From Eutreptiella sp. 'Long Island Sound 2002' (lineage: Eukaryota; Euglenozoa; Euglenophyceae; Eutreptiales; Eutreptiaceae), in contig OZ038383.1 of the NCBI GenBank assembly GCA_964036045.1, positions 114,301,241 to 114,365,240 on the forward strand: a stretch of DNA of 64,000 nucleotides. The letters run 5' to 3'. Every line of letters starts with the position of its first letter. Positions within the stretch are counted from its first letter, which is position 1. Of the stretch, positions 1-11,600 are shown one piece after another. The notes beneath the pieces were generated by a model. That model worked only from the letters and a program-made list of their open reading frames with translations, did not search any database and was not told the origin of the DNA. A program made the translations under genes and the position numbers.

Positions 1-4
1 GAAG

Positions 5-1330
5 GTGGTCAACCAGATGCCCCTACGGTGGCTCCGGGACGGCCTGTGCGCGCAAGGGCGACACGCCGGGCACCCGTTCTGGTACGTCCGAGCCACCTCG
101 CACCACAGTGACGCCCTAGTGCACAAGGCGGACTTGGCAGCGTCCCAGGACACCGTCCTGCAGAACACACCCCCGGACACTGGCCACGCCCAACTCATTG
201 TCGCCGGTCGTGACGGCCACCTCGATCTACGGCCCCCCACGATGCGAACGCTCGGCGAGGTCGCGCAGCGGGCGCAGACGGACCATGCGCTGACGCACCG
301 AGGACACACACCTCTGGGCGCGGCCCACGCCACAGCCTATGTCCATGCCCGGGACCTCACCGCGACGGCCACCAACCGCCGGGCGCTGCGGGCCAGAGAC
401 GGCCACAAGCCGGTGCAGCACAGGCTCCGCGTCCGTAGGGAGCGGCTCTCCGGCGTCGCCGTCCTCCTACAACCGTGCCTCCTATGCGGCGGCCCGGAGG
501 AGACCCCGGTGCACATGCAAGTGGGGTGCGCCCACTCACGGCTCCTCTGGCCCCACTACCGCCAGGCGGTACACGAGGCGGCCCGCCACCTCCCACCCGG
601 GGACAAAGCCCTGTGGGTGGCCTCGTGGCGCTCAGCAGGCGCCACATGGACAGAAGTCTTCCGCTCCGGGCTGGTGCCCGAGGACGCAGCAGCGCAGCTC
701 CGCGCCATAGCCCGCTACGACCCGCCGGGAGGGACCTCTGTGGACGATTATCTCCACCACATGCTCTGGCTGGGGGACTTCGCATGGGAGCTTCGCAACC
801 ACCGGCTGGAGCAACTCCTCCGCGAGCCCCTAAGCGCGGCGGCCCTGGCGCACCGATGGCTCACCGCGGCGGAGGGCGACCACCCCCCCCCTCCCCCGCA
901 CCCTGACAAGGACTTCGTAGCCTCCCTCCGTGTCGTGAATGGCACTCTGGAGTGCCCGCCACAAGAAGGCCCCCAACCGTACCAGGACCTGCCGGGGGGG
1001 TTCTCGAAGCACCTACAAGACGCCCTCTTCCCACCGTGGATCATCGGGCGCGGCTCCATGACCGCGTGGGAGGCACGCATAGTGGGTGAGGAGTGGGCGC
1101 GGGAGTGGAGCCCGTGGTGCGCTGCCACGCGCGCCCCGGAGACCCCTGCGCAACGATACGCCGCCATCCCGCTCGAGGGATGCGGGGCGGACACCCGGCC
1201 GAGACCCACCGTGATTCGCGGGGCGGGACCTGACCACCCTTGGGACACGGCGACGGGGGAATGGCTGCAAGCGGCCCTGGGGCCGCAACCAGGATGGACT
1301 GGGGACGGGTCCTCACTCGTCAGGACGGCT
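5..1330 (+). pseudogene. LINE-A ORF2, C-terminal part: RNase H tail and CCHC zinc knuckle
   Basis: The reading frame is open from the window edge, so the start lies outside. At 119-142 it reads HKADLAA, like the last catalytic region of a LINE RNase H domain. At 476-529 lies a C-X2-C-X8-H-X4-C knuckle (Cys 476, Cys 485, His 512, Cys 527), the usual C-terminal nucleic-acid-binding knuckle of non-LTR reverse transcriptases. About 260 further residues look like folded protein with no family I recognise. The frame degenerates into Arg/Pro-rich text after a run of nine C near 1333, and the sense reading continues in another frame. This is the oldest layer of the window; gypsy-1 is inserted downstream in the same unit. 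Confidence 0.65.
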
Positions 1331-2412
1331 GTCCCCCCCCCGCATTGTCCTTCACGCCGCCAACGTACTCCGGGCTACGGAGATACGCAAATGGGGACAC
1401 GCCACGGCCACTGTCCGATGGCACCCCCCACAGGACGGGGCCGCCCAGCTCGCCGTGGCGCACTTCAAAACTGGGGGGCCGGTATACAACGGACGCCCTG
1501 TCCCGGCTCGGCGACACCCAGGGGCCCTTGCTCCTCATGCTCCCCACCGACCTTGCAGGCGCGCTGCGCCAGGAGCTGGACGGCTGCGAAGGGCTGCGAG
1601 TGCAATGGGAGGCAGTCGCGGACGGCACCCTACTGGCCCTCCTCCACCGGGACGCCGCAAACGGGTGCCAATGAGATACGCTGGCGCCGCACCTCACCGG
1701 GCGCCACGTGTACATGGCAACCCCCCCCCAGGGGCACCCCCGCCCGGCGTGGGACAACCTCATCGCCGCCTTCCACGACCACGGGATTCTCCCCGACGAC
1801 ACATGGCGGGAGGTCCAGCGGAAGACGCTCGGCAGGCACTACCGGCGCCGCGTCCGCGCCCGCCTGCTGGAGATCCGGGACCCCCTCCAACAGAGGTGGG
1901 ACGACATCTGGCCCCACCATCTCGACCCTTGGTCGCCGCCCTCCCACCTCCCACACACCTGCCGAGTCTGCGGGGAATGTGACACGGTGTCCTCCGCAGC
2001 GTCGACAGGCGCCAACAGGTGCGCGCTGTGCGCCCAGGTCGCCGCGTGCCCCTGGCCCAACCCTCCTGCAGGCCCGCGCAGGCGCACGGAGGAGGAGGCC
2101 TTGCACCAGGCATCGAGGGGGCACACGCCCCCTCACACGAACGCGCGGGCCCCGCGGGCGCTGCCCTTCTGTGGATCCACGTGCACCTGCGGGACCCCAC
2201 ATCCGTTGCGCACCTGTCGCACGTGTTCGCACCCTGACCCCCACCTGCCGCCGCCCTTTGCAGAGCCAGTAGTACCATGCGACGCCGACAGGGGGATGGG
2301 CCGGGACACGCCAGGGCCCGCCGCAAAGCGCAGGAGGCGACCGTCCGGGGCCTGGTGGCGGACGCGGCGGCGGAGGCGCATGAGGCGCACGCTGCCGCAA
2401 GACGTGACCTGA
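1331..2412 (+). pseudogene. LINE-A ORF2 continuation, frame-broken, Cys-rich
   Basis: Sense coding continues here in two steps: one frame to about 1480 (reads AVAHFKTGGPVYNGRP), then another frame from about 1490 to 2412 after a run of six G. The second frame contains one in-frame TGA at 1672-1674 (followed by GAT), beyond which coding-like sequence resumes without a shift. Cys pairs at 1960-1983 (CRVCGEC) and 2020-2031 (C-X2-C), and a further Cys cluster at about 2170-2235, suggest zinc-binding modules. The overlapping ORF3 starts at 2277. Function unknown; probably a C-terminal extension of ORF2 or a separate accessory ORF. Confidence 0.45.
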
Positions 2413-3425
2413 TGTGCAGTGCGAGTGCTTTCCTCAACGAGAACGCCCTCCCGGCCGTCCGCGCCCTGAACGGAGCAGGGGCCCCTACGCTACTCCCGGC
2501 GATGCACCGGATCGTGAACGCCATCCAGCCGGGGCGCATCGGCCCAGAGGCGGCCCTCTACGGGCACTGGATGGAGTGGCGCGAGGCCGACCGGTCGGGC
2601 CGGCCCCTGTCCATGGGGGACACCCAGCAGCTGACGGGAGCAGGGTCTGCCATGTCCCTCCGCAGCAGCGCCCCAGCCCTGCTGCACGCCCTCAGGACGC
2701 GCTACCTCGGGGACACGGCCCCGTACCTGAGCCAGGCGCGGGCCACATACCCGGGGGAAGTGTCCGAGCTGGATGCGGCGCTCCACCTTCTACACCCACC
2801 GGACGGGGACCTGGAGGTGGGCGAAATCACGGTGTTCGTGGAAGGCGCGGACGAGGCGCCTGCCCGCCCCCGGCCGACCAACCAGGTGTACGACGGCACC
2901 AGGCCGACCCCCCGGTACGCCATCGTATGCGAGGCGTTCCCCAGGGAGCCCACCTGGTGCCCCGCCCTCCCGCCGGCGACGCACGCGCCCCGCGGCTGGG
3001 CCAACCCAGACCTGTCCCCCCCTCTCTCCAGAGCCAGGAGTGCCCACCACAGGAGGCAGGTCCTCTGGCAAGAGCGCCCTGGCACCCCCCTGCTCCTCCT
3101 CGTTGTCGCGACCCGCGGGGACCCGGAACGGGTCCTGGGGATCACCCCCACCAACCTCTATGGGGCAGCACCCGTACCCCGCTCCCCCCTCTCGGCGCCC
3201 GCGGCGCGGGGCGGGGTACACACCTTCCTGCGAACACAGGAGGTCACCGCCGTTACGGGGGTCCACCTAGTGCGGACCCCCCCGGTACCACCCGACGACC
3301 CCCGGGGGCCCAGGGCCCTGAGCCCCGCCCCAGACTGGGAGCTGTGGCGCGACGCGTGCACCGCGTGGCTCCCCCGCCTCCCCTCCCAATGCCGATGGAT
3401 GGCCGCCGGCCCCCGCCCGTACTGA
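2277..3425 (+). CDS. LINE-A ORF3, unknown function
   Basis: An uninterrupted ATG-started frame of 382 codons overlaps the previous frame by 136 nt. The composition is protein-like (balanced Leu, Ala, Glu, Val) and not the Pro/Arg text typical of shadow frames here. The N-terminal 60 residues are basic and probably helical; around residues 180-195 there is an acidic segment (DGDLEVGEITVFVEGADE). I recognise no catalytic motif. LINE-B likewise has an ORF overlapping the end of its ORF2, so a third ORF may be a shared layout; no sequence similarity between the two is evident by eye. Confidence 0.5.
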   Translation: MRRRQGDGPGHARARRKAQEATVRGLVADAAAEAHEAHAAARRDLMCSASAFLNENALPAVRALNGAGAPTLLPAMHRIVNAIQPGRIGPEAALYGHWMEWREADRSGRPLSMGDTQQLTGAGSAMSLRSSAPALLHALRTRYLGDTAPYLSQARATYPGEVSELDAALHLLHPPDGDLEVGEITVFVEGADEAPARPRPTNQVYDGTRPTPRYAIVCEAFPREPTWCPALPPATHAPRGWANPDLSPPLSRARSAHHRRQVLWQERPGTPLLLLVVATRGDPERVLGITPTNLYGAAPVPRSPLSAPAARGGVHTFLRTQEVTAVTGVHLVRTPPVPPDDPRGPRALSPAPDWELWRDACTAWLPRLPSQCRWMAAGPRPY

Positions 3426-3507
3426 GCTGACGCCACAGCCGGCCCCCCGACCCCTCCCCCCCTCCCCCCGCAGAGCACTGCACGGCACTGCCCACGGCAC
3501 GACACTG

Positions 3508-4143
3508 ATGCACAGGGAGGTAGTGGGAAGAACGCACCTGCCACCACTCATGCCTACCAGGATAACAGTGATGGCAGACTCCGATGGCTCCCCCAAGCGG
3601 GACGACCGCCACCACCGCCGGTCCCGCTCCCGCTCCCCCATCTCCCCGGAGTGGGCCGGGGAGGCCCCCGCGGAGCGCGAGGAGCGGAGGCTGGCGGAGG
3701 CGGCGGTGCTGGTCGCGCCGCCGGCTGGGCAGCCCCGGGCAGCCTCCGCCGACACCGGGCCGTCGACCCAGGAGCCTGAGCCGGCCGAGGTGACCGCCCC
3801 CGCCGCCGAGGCAGCAAGCCCTGCCGCCCCGCCCCGGAGGGGGCCCCAGACGCGTGGGGAGCGGAGACCGCAGCCCCAGCGAGCCACGCCGCGGCCCCGA
3901 CCGCGGCCCCCGGCACGCCGCCGCCACGGGAGGTAGCCCTGCCGCAGGAACCGGGCGCATCGCCAAGGGCTGCCGCAGCCGCGGAGGGGAGCGGGCAGGG
4001 CGCGCGAGGGGTTGCGACTGCGGCCCCGGCGAGCCGCGCCACCGCCTCGGCCGACCACGCCGCGGCCCCCAGGACGCCACGAAAGCGGGGGAAGGACCCC
4101 GTACGGGCCACGGGCGCCTCGCCGGCGGCCGCCGCAGCAGCAG
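3508..4143 (+). pseudogene. LINE-A-region SR/Ala-rich ORF, left half, split by gypsy-1
   Basis: It starts with ATG at 3508. An RS-rich patch (HHRRSRSRSPIS) lies near residues 35-46, followed by Ala/Pro/Glu-rich low-complexity protein. The frame slips near 3857 in a G run; the sense reading continues (PPPREVALPQEPGASP) to the gypsy-1 insertion point. Joining 4143 to 62233 keeps a single frame, so the gene was open when gypsy-1 landed. It may be an ORF1-like RNA-binding protein of the same or a following LINE unit. No folded domain is recognised. Confidence 0.45.
4137..4143. repeat. Target-site duplication of gypsy-1 (left copy)
   Basis: GCAGCAG ends the left flank, and GCAGCAG at 62233-62239 starts the right flank. 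The site lies in a GCA trinucleotide run, so the true duplication may be only 4 bp (GCAG), within the usual 4-6 bp for Ty3/gypsy integrases. Confidence 0.6.
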
Positions 4144-6831
4144 TGACGCGTTCCCGTGAGGGGCCGGCCACGGGACGCTGCGGTGACACGCACAGGTGAG
4201 CAGGCAGGCAAAGCACTACGCTGACAAGGGCATCAATACGCTCGTGTCATGTGACAAAGCGTTTCAGGATCCTTGCCACTCTGCAACAAGGGAACGAAAG
4301 TATGTACAGCAACACATCAGGATATGTACACATGGGGTTGAGACTGGACTGGGGTAAGGGCATCACAGGACAATGGACACTCAGTCCTAACTCGTATCCC
4401 AATCCCAGGTCCGACCCTCTCATTGGCTGGTGGGGGCGGGGGCTCAAACACAACCCATGCCCTGCTCAGTCCGGACCCTGCAACCCTGCCAAAAGGGGGG
4501 GTGTATCGCCGAGCCACAGGCGAGTTCCTGGAAACCAAGAGGCTTCAAGGCCAACCAGCAGTAGCTCCCTCTGCTCCTTTAACGGCAGGTCCTAACCCCC
4601 TTCTGAGCCGGAGATATGGCCCCGCCATTATCCCTCAGGAGTTGGTAGCTGAAAATGGGCTGTTTCAGCCCAAACTGAAATCAGCTCAAAAATCTCCAAA
4701 GTTGACCCCTCGTCCGGACCCGCCAGAGGTAGGGACGAGGCAACTGACCCTATGCCCTTCGAATACAAACTCCCTGGGGCCCTCACCCAACCTGGTCCCC
4801 TCTGATGTCCCGGCATCAGGGCACCACGGGTTCGTCAAGTGGGGTCATGATGCCAAAATCACCAAAATTGGCGTCATTCCCACGCGTGGCTCGCCCAGCC
4901 AGGGCAAGGCCAATGGCTCACAGGATAGGAGGCAGGACCTAGGACTTATATCTGAGTGTACAACTTGAAATTAGGTCCGGGCTTTCTGTGGGCATAGAGA
5001 AATGGGGCCGCCAATTGACCACACTGAGGGGTGAAATTGAGGTCCCAAAATGGGGTCATTTTGGCTGCTCGAAATGAGCCAAAATTCGGGGTGCCCCCAA
5101 TAGTATATCTCCACGCCGGCTTGGAGATCAGATTCGCCATTCCATACGCCATCCACCGGGAGTCCAACTGAGACTCCCAGGAACTTGGCTCTCAAAGATC
5201 TCCATGCCACTTGGCGTGGTGACAATCCCAATTGGGTCCACAAATGCCAAAATGGCAAAATTGTCCACACTCACCTTGGGCTAGCCCCTTGATGAAGGCG
5301 GCTCCACTTCGCCCACGTGGTGTGCGAACCATTGGGACCAACATACATATCACCCATGTCATATATGGTCCATTGGTCCATGCGTCCGTCGTGCACGAGG
5401 GTGTTGAACATGGTGCACGACGGGCAGAAAATGTGGAAAATTGCTCAAAATGGCCAAAAATGCGCACACTCATGGTTGGGGCAAATGAGGCACATGCCCG
5501 ACTCGGACCGGATTGTGCCATAGGATTGGTATCAAGTCATATGTGTCCAACATATCTTTTGGGCGTCGCCCAACTCCTCCGGTTTTTTGGAATGGCAGGG
5601 TCGCCAAGTGAGCCCATGATTTGGGATAGTCCCAAATCGCCAACATGGCAGCCACGGTATGCCAAGCCCAAGAGGAGTTATTCGCCGGGTCCAAGATATG
5701 TTGGGCACCGAAGTATGTACCCTCATAACATACTTGGGTCATGATGTCAATTGAGCGCAACGTTGAGATACACGGTCGCCACTTGACATCATGACGGGCA
5801 AAAAACAGCAAAATTGGCACAAAGACCCACAAAAGTGCCTTGAAAGGTGCACAATTATATTATAATATCTACGGCTTGGATCGTGCAATCAACTAATCCT
5901 TCTAAACACAATGACTTGACACCAATGACCTTCGATTCCACATATGTGCTCCACTTGGGGCGCCTTGAAAGGTCACGAGCGCTACTTCCCAAGTGGGCAC
6001 ATGAAAATATGGAAAATTGCAAAACACACACCTTGCTCTCAACGCATTGCTTTGGGATTGCCACACAAGCTTCCCTCCACGAAGGTTAGGTTTGCAATTG
6101 ATCGTGGGGAGTATGGAGAAGGGGCTTGCACAATATGAGGTCCATTGGCGGGTTTGGCTTGGAGCGATGGACCCGCCAAATGGGCACGCAACACAACACA
6201 TGGCACATACCACATATTGCCCAAAAAGGTAGCTCCCCCCACGATATGTCATCCCCTTCCAAGGGCATAACTTTGTGTCAATCGCTCATAGAAACTCAAA
6301 GAAAGTTCCTATGCAACACCAACACTTGCGCGCTACACTCGAAAGTTATCTTAACGCACGCAATATCATGGCCAAAGAGTTATAACGCAAACTCTACCCT
6401 CTTGACCATGTTCCATTACGCTAGCGCGCACGTGTGGAAACGCAAGGCGTATAATGCTTCCTAAATTATGTCGGGAGTATTGTGAATACATCCTACGTTT
6501 CCTTATTGTCATTCCTTGCAAGCGGCACGAGATATGACCCTCACAAGTGACCTCACGAATCAACTTTGTTTTGCCCATATCTCTAAGACAAATGGAGGGC
6601 AAGATAAAAGGAAAGTTGATTCGTGCATAGGGAAGCACGTAGGTCCACTCGAAAGAGGTCAAATCAAGTGCGGGGATGTCGAAGTCGAAAATCCGATTTC
6701 GACATCCTGAAAAATTCGGATTAAGGTTGCGATTGTAAGATGTGAAAATTGCGGATGCATCAATGCAACTCCTGAAGACTTTAGAGTCTTCGTCACGATT
6801 TGCGCTAAAATATCTGTATATAACAGTTAAA

Positions 6832-6867
6832 CTGGCGGTTGGGCTAAAGTCGCGAGCTAACCGCCAG
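6832..6867. repeat. Conserved inverted repeat in gypsy-1 LTR
   Basis: CTGGCGGTT (6832-6840) pairs perfectly with AACCGCCAG (6859-6867). The same 9-bp arms are kept in the other LTR at 61895-61903/61922-61930 although the loop differs there (GG versus AC after the first arm). It could be an RNA element or a protein-binding site; function unknown. Confidence 0.6.
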
Positions 6868-7053
6868 CTGTCAAAACAGTGAATATCAGAACGGAAGCGT
6901 AAAAATTGACGGAAACAATATGAAAATAAAACCCTGTTGATTCCTGATATTCTGATATATAAATCTCCGCTGGCGGTGCATCGGTTGCCGATGCGGGGCT
7001 TTACGGCACGGAACACGCTCCCGCCGGGCTCGCACCGGGCGTCAACGGGCGTC

Positions 7054-7130
7054 TTCCGTACATGGGGTTAGTGGAACGGAGACCGGCTTTCCCTTCCGTA
7101 CATGGGGTTAGTGGACTGGAGACCGGTTGT
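7054..7130. repeat. Tandem duplication in gypsy-1 LTR
   Basis: Two adjacent copies of a roughly 42-bp unit share CTTCCGTACATGGGGTTAGT and GGAGACCGG. The same pair is present in the other LTR at about 62124-62190. They lie about 40 bp from the inner LTR end. Confidence 0.7.
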
Positions 7131-7169
7131 ATGCCCTACCCTAGCCATGGGGTTCTGGGTACCGCTTCA

Positions 7170-7180
7170 CCCCCCTCCTT
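7170..7180 (-). promoter_or_regulatory. Polypurine tract of gypsy-1
   Basis: On the minus strand AAGGAGGGGGG directly abuts the LTR start TGAAGCGG. This is the expected plus-strand DNA priming site and fixes the LTR boundary and the element's orientation. Confidence 0.8.
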
Positions 7181-8645
7181 AGAGCAAACCCTGGGGGGGG
7201 CTCTATAACACCCACGCATGGTAGCGGGTACCCAGGACCATTTCCTGAAGGGGGGGGGGTGTCACATCCTCACTTCAGGCTGATTTGCAGGTTAGGCTCC
7301 TGAATTCACAGTAAGACAGGTATAGTGCTGTAGGGTCTTGTAACTTCAAGTATAGTATCAAGTATCAGGTCCCGGGTCCTGGCGGCGATTGTTCGGCATC
7401 CAAAGGACCCGTTAACCCATACCAGGCGCACCGGGTGCTGGCTGCTACGGTCACCACCACAGTGGCAGTGGCATACACGGCCAACATAGGCGTCACACGA
7501 CGACCGAGGTGGTCCCACAGGTCGAAAGCGACCACAAAGATCCATCAGGCTACCCCAAGCTTCCCAAGGCCCGCCGACTGGGGGAGAGTCCCCACAGGTC
7601 CTTCCTCGGGCGCAACATGTCCATATCCATACGACGCGAGTCCAGAGTGGTACAGCCGAACGAGCTCTTCCTTAAGGGATCGGGCATCAAGGCCGTCTTT
7701 TCCCTCGCCCTACTACCACGAAGGCCATACATGAGGGAGTCCTCATGCAGTGTGGGCGGAGGCGTCAACTCCTCAAACCACCAGTTTCCCAGGCAGACTG
7801 ACCGAGGTCAGGAGCACCGGAGGCCGCCATCCGACTGCAAGTGCGTCTGCGAATCGGTAGGCTCACACTGGGACTGACAGTGGCGGACCGCTGGGAGTGT
7901 AGTCAGGCAACTGGGCTTCCCGCCTGGCGCCATCAGGATCTCCACACATCACAGCGAATAGGGCACACGGTATCACGGGCACTCAAAAAGAAGAATCTGT
8001 ACTTAGGTACTGGTCCAAGCTGGACCCTATCTAAGAACATGTAAACGGCGACCCAGGGCGCCTTCGTAGTCGATTCGCATCCCATCAGGGGAAAAAACAG
8101 TCCATACTTCAGTGATGGGCTGACATACAAATGCACATATCCTGGAGGGGCAGAAAAACAAGCGATAAGCGGGGTAAATAGGCGTGTAAACACACTCTGG
8201 ATAGAGCGCCAAACCACGCCACGGTCAGGATAAGGCAAATGCAGGAGGGTGGACAGGAAAACGCCTGAGTTCAGGCCATATATAGTCTCGAGACACACCT
8301 CGACTGGTCTGGATTCCGCAAGTGCCATGGAACCAGACCACACACCAAAAAATCGCAATGCCGATGACAGCGGCATCCGTTGCGCAACGTCGTATGGGCT
8401 TCAAGGCCCCAAGAGCTCGGAAATATGAAGGTCAGTCACCCTACCTGGTTTCCCAAGGATTCAGCAGGGGGGGGGAGTGACGAATGGAAGAAGAGAGGGG
8501 CCATCCTCCTCTGGATGCAGCAGGGGGGGTATATGGCCACTCTGATGGCAGGTCACCGAAAGATGTAAGAGAGCAAGCAAGTGAGGGACGATCCGTCGAC
8601 CACACAAGCGCTCAAACTGCATCAGGGGAGAGCTCAGGGCGCCGA
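7181..8645 (-). other. Gypsy-1 3' untranslated region
   Basis: About 1.46 kb lies between the pol stop and the polypurine tract. No convincing coding sequence, repeat or RNA gene is seen. Short open frames on both strands lack recognisable motifs. Confidence 0.6.
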
Positions 8646-11600
8646 TCAGGCACCCCTGGCTGCAATCGCCCGGGTGAGTGCTGCCAAGTCCGAGACATAG
8701 ATCTGGGTCTTGTGCTTGCGGATGTACTCCATGAAGGGAGTATTGACCCGCGGCACGAACGAGAAGACGGGTTCCCAGGTGTCGTGGGACGGCCCGTAGC
8801 CTCGCCAACGAACCTTGAACTCCAGGCCTCCGGGTGCCGAGGCTTTCGGACGCTGAGCCAGGATCTTCTCGACTGTATAGTCGTCCTGCTCAGCATAGTC
8901 GTCGTCCGAATCTGCCTCATGTGCGGCATAGTCCAGGGACACATGCTGGCCACGGAGGTCGGGTTCCCGCACACGGAGTTGACTCTCGTGGCGCTCCCGG
9001 AACTGTCCGTGACCCACCTTGACGCGGTAGGTGTCCTCACCAATCCTGCGGACCACCTCGCCGGGTGTGAACCAGGTTTTGGTGCGGTGGGTGCCCATAG
9101 GGTGGGGTCTGATCACCCACACCGGGTCTCCCACCCTGAACTTCTGCGCTGTCGAGCTCAGGGCGGACTTCTGACGCTCAGCATGCTCCTTCTCGAGCTG
9201 CTGGCGGATGTCCCGCGCCGTTTGCTCTTGCCGCGCGAAGAATTCCTTGGCGTCCATAGCCATACCATCACCAGACAAGGGAAGTGCCCGGCCAAGGGGG
9301 TCCCTGCCGAACAGAATCTGGTGAGGAGACAGACCACCCGGTGTCGGGGTGTCATGATGGGCCTTCAGAGCAGGCCACATCTCCTCAAACCAGTTCCGCC
9401 TTGGATTGGTGATGTGGATCTTGCGCAGCTTCTCGAACAGCTGCCGTCCAGCCACTTCAGCACGGCCGTTGGACCGGCTGAGATAGGCAACGCTCTTGGC
9501 GTGACGTATTCCCATGAGGGAACACATAGCCTTGAACCAGCCACCAGTAAACTGGGGCCCTCGGTCACTGCAAATGGTACGGGGGATGTCAAAGACGGTC
9601 AGCCAATGACAAATCATCATGACTGCCACTTCCTTGGCAAGCAACCCCTTTTTGCGTGCCGGAACGGCTACTACGTAGCCACTGTGGCGATCCACGCAAA
9701 GAACCACACAGTCAAAGGTCTCCTTGCCAATGTGCACTTCGGGCATGGAGAAGACGTCCATGGCCACGCTCTCCATGGGCTGGTCAGGAACCGGGGTCCA
9801 TTGGGCTTCCCCCTTGACGTTCCGGTTATCGGGATTGCAGGCCTGACAGACCGAGCAACCCTTCCTGACCTTCTTGATGGCGGTGTAGAGAACGATATGG
9901 TCGATCTCGAACCGAAGCTGCATGTCAAGGGCTTGCTTCTTGACCCCTGGGTGCAGCATGTGGTGGTGCCAAGCTTCACAAAGCTTGAGCATCCGGGACT
10001 CTGGTACTAGCAGCTTACCATTCCGGTAGAGCTTGCCATCTTCCTCAGTCAGCCCCTTTGGCCACTTCTGCCCGTCGTCAGGGTCGGTCACAGCCCTATA
10101 CTCGGCCGCAAAGGCCTCAGACTTGGCGTAATCGTCGGTGCAGTCGTCCTGGAGGCAAGACTCCGGGAAGAGGTGCTTGTCGGACTCAGCTCCCTCAGGG
10201 GCGAGTACTCTGACCGCTCTGCTCACCCTCGACGCGAGGGGGACATCCGCAGCCATGACGACGAAGCATTTAACACCCTCCTCCTCCATCAGGCGCTCCA
10301 TTTCGATGATCTTCTTGGCTTCAGCGGTCTCAGCCCCATCGCCATGGGCAGAGATATCCGTCATGCCCTTGCTGGCGGGATAGGCCCACCTGCTGAGACA
10401 GTCCGCCACGGTGTTATCCTTTCCAGGAATATACACAACCGTGAGATCCAACTTGGCCAAGGTCTCATGCCATCTTGCCCGTCGGGAGGCGGGACCAGAG
10501 GGGGTGTCCACGTGTTCCTTGTGCCACGACTGCAGACTCTGGTGGTCGGTGCAGACGGTGACGGGATGGAGAGCTATGTACCTAGCCCATTTCCTGAGAG
10601 CCATGACGATGGCATACGCCTCCTTTTCTCGGGGCATCCACGTCCGTCTCTGGCCTTCCGCCAGGACTCGGCTCCAGAAGGCCACGGGCACGTGCCTCCC
10701 GTCGTCAAGCACTTGCTCCAACACAGCGCCAATGGCGTAGTCGGAAGCGTCGGTGCGCAGGACGAACCCTCGGTCGGGATCCACGAGGTGCAGACCCACT
10801 GCGGATAGCAGCGCCTGCTTCAGCCCCTCAAAGGCACGGTCGGAATCAGCATCCCAGACCAGAGCCTTCTTGGACCCCTTCTTGGTCTCATCTCGGTTGC
10901 CCTTGAGCATGGTCGTCATGGGGGCTGCATACTCGGCATACATTTTGATATACCCCGAGTAGTAATTGCAGAACCCCAGATACGCCCGTAGCTCAGAGAC
11001 GGTCTTGGGCTTTTCCCAGTGCTCAATCGCAGCCACCTTACCAGGTATGGGCTTTCGCGGCCCGTTCCCGACTATGTGGCCAGCGAAGACCACCTCGCTT
11101 ACCGCAATGGTGGCCTTGTCACTGCTGCCCGTGAGTTTGTGCCGAACCAGAAGGTCCAGCACTCGAGTGACGTCCCTCTCATGTGCCTCCAGGAGCTCCT
11201 CGTAGCTCATACTGGGGTCCCCGGACGCGATGATCACGTCGTCCACGAAGGGGTCCGCACAGTCACGCACCGGCTCAAGCAGGTTCTCCAGCATCCGCTG
11301 AAAAGCCGCATTGCCGTTGGTAACGCCCATGGGCATCACCTTCCACTGGAGAGGTCCAAGTGGGGTGCTCATGGCTGTGCAGGCACGGGACTCCTCGGCG
11401 AGAGGCATCTGATGATAACCATGTTTCAGGTCAATCACCGTGAAGATCCTCCGCTGGTGTTGTTTTTGCAGCATATCCTCAATGAGGGGCAGCGTATAGC
11501 TGTCGTGCTGCGTTTGGGCGTTTAGGCCGCGGTAGTCGACCACGAGCCGCCATTCACCGGCCACCTTCTTGGGGACGACGAAGCACGGAGAGGCCCATTC

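Larger units (their letters stand above)
4144..7169 (-). repeat. Gypsy-1 LTR, left copy (3' LTR of the minus-strand element), intact
   Basis: This 3026-bp LTR runs from TGACGCG to CGCTTCA. It is far more AT-rich than the flanking elements. Landmarks: the empty Penelope target ACCCTATG at 4747-4754; the empty LINE-B target ATCACCCATGTCA around 5349-5361; a 9-bp inverted repeat at 6832-6840/6859-6867; and two tandem copies of a roughly 42-bp unit (TTCCGTACATGGGGTTAGTG core) at about 7054-7130. The short ORFs within it are not conserved genes. No ORF longer than about 200 codons is convincing. Confidence 0.85.

Noticed and set aside
5-2272. Treating the whole 755-codon first frame as one protein
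   Set aside because: After about position 1325 the composition turns to Arg/Pro/Thr text while sense coding continues in another frame.
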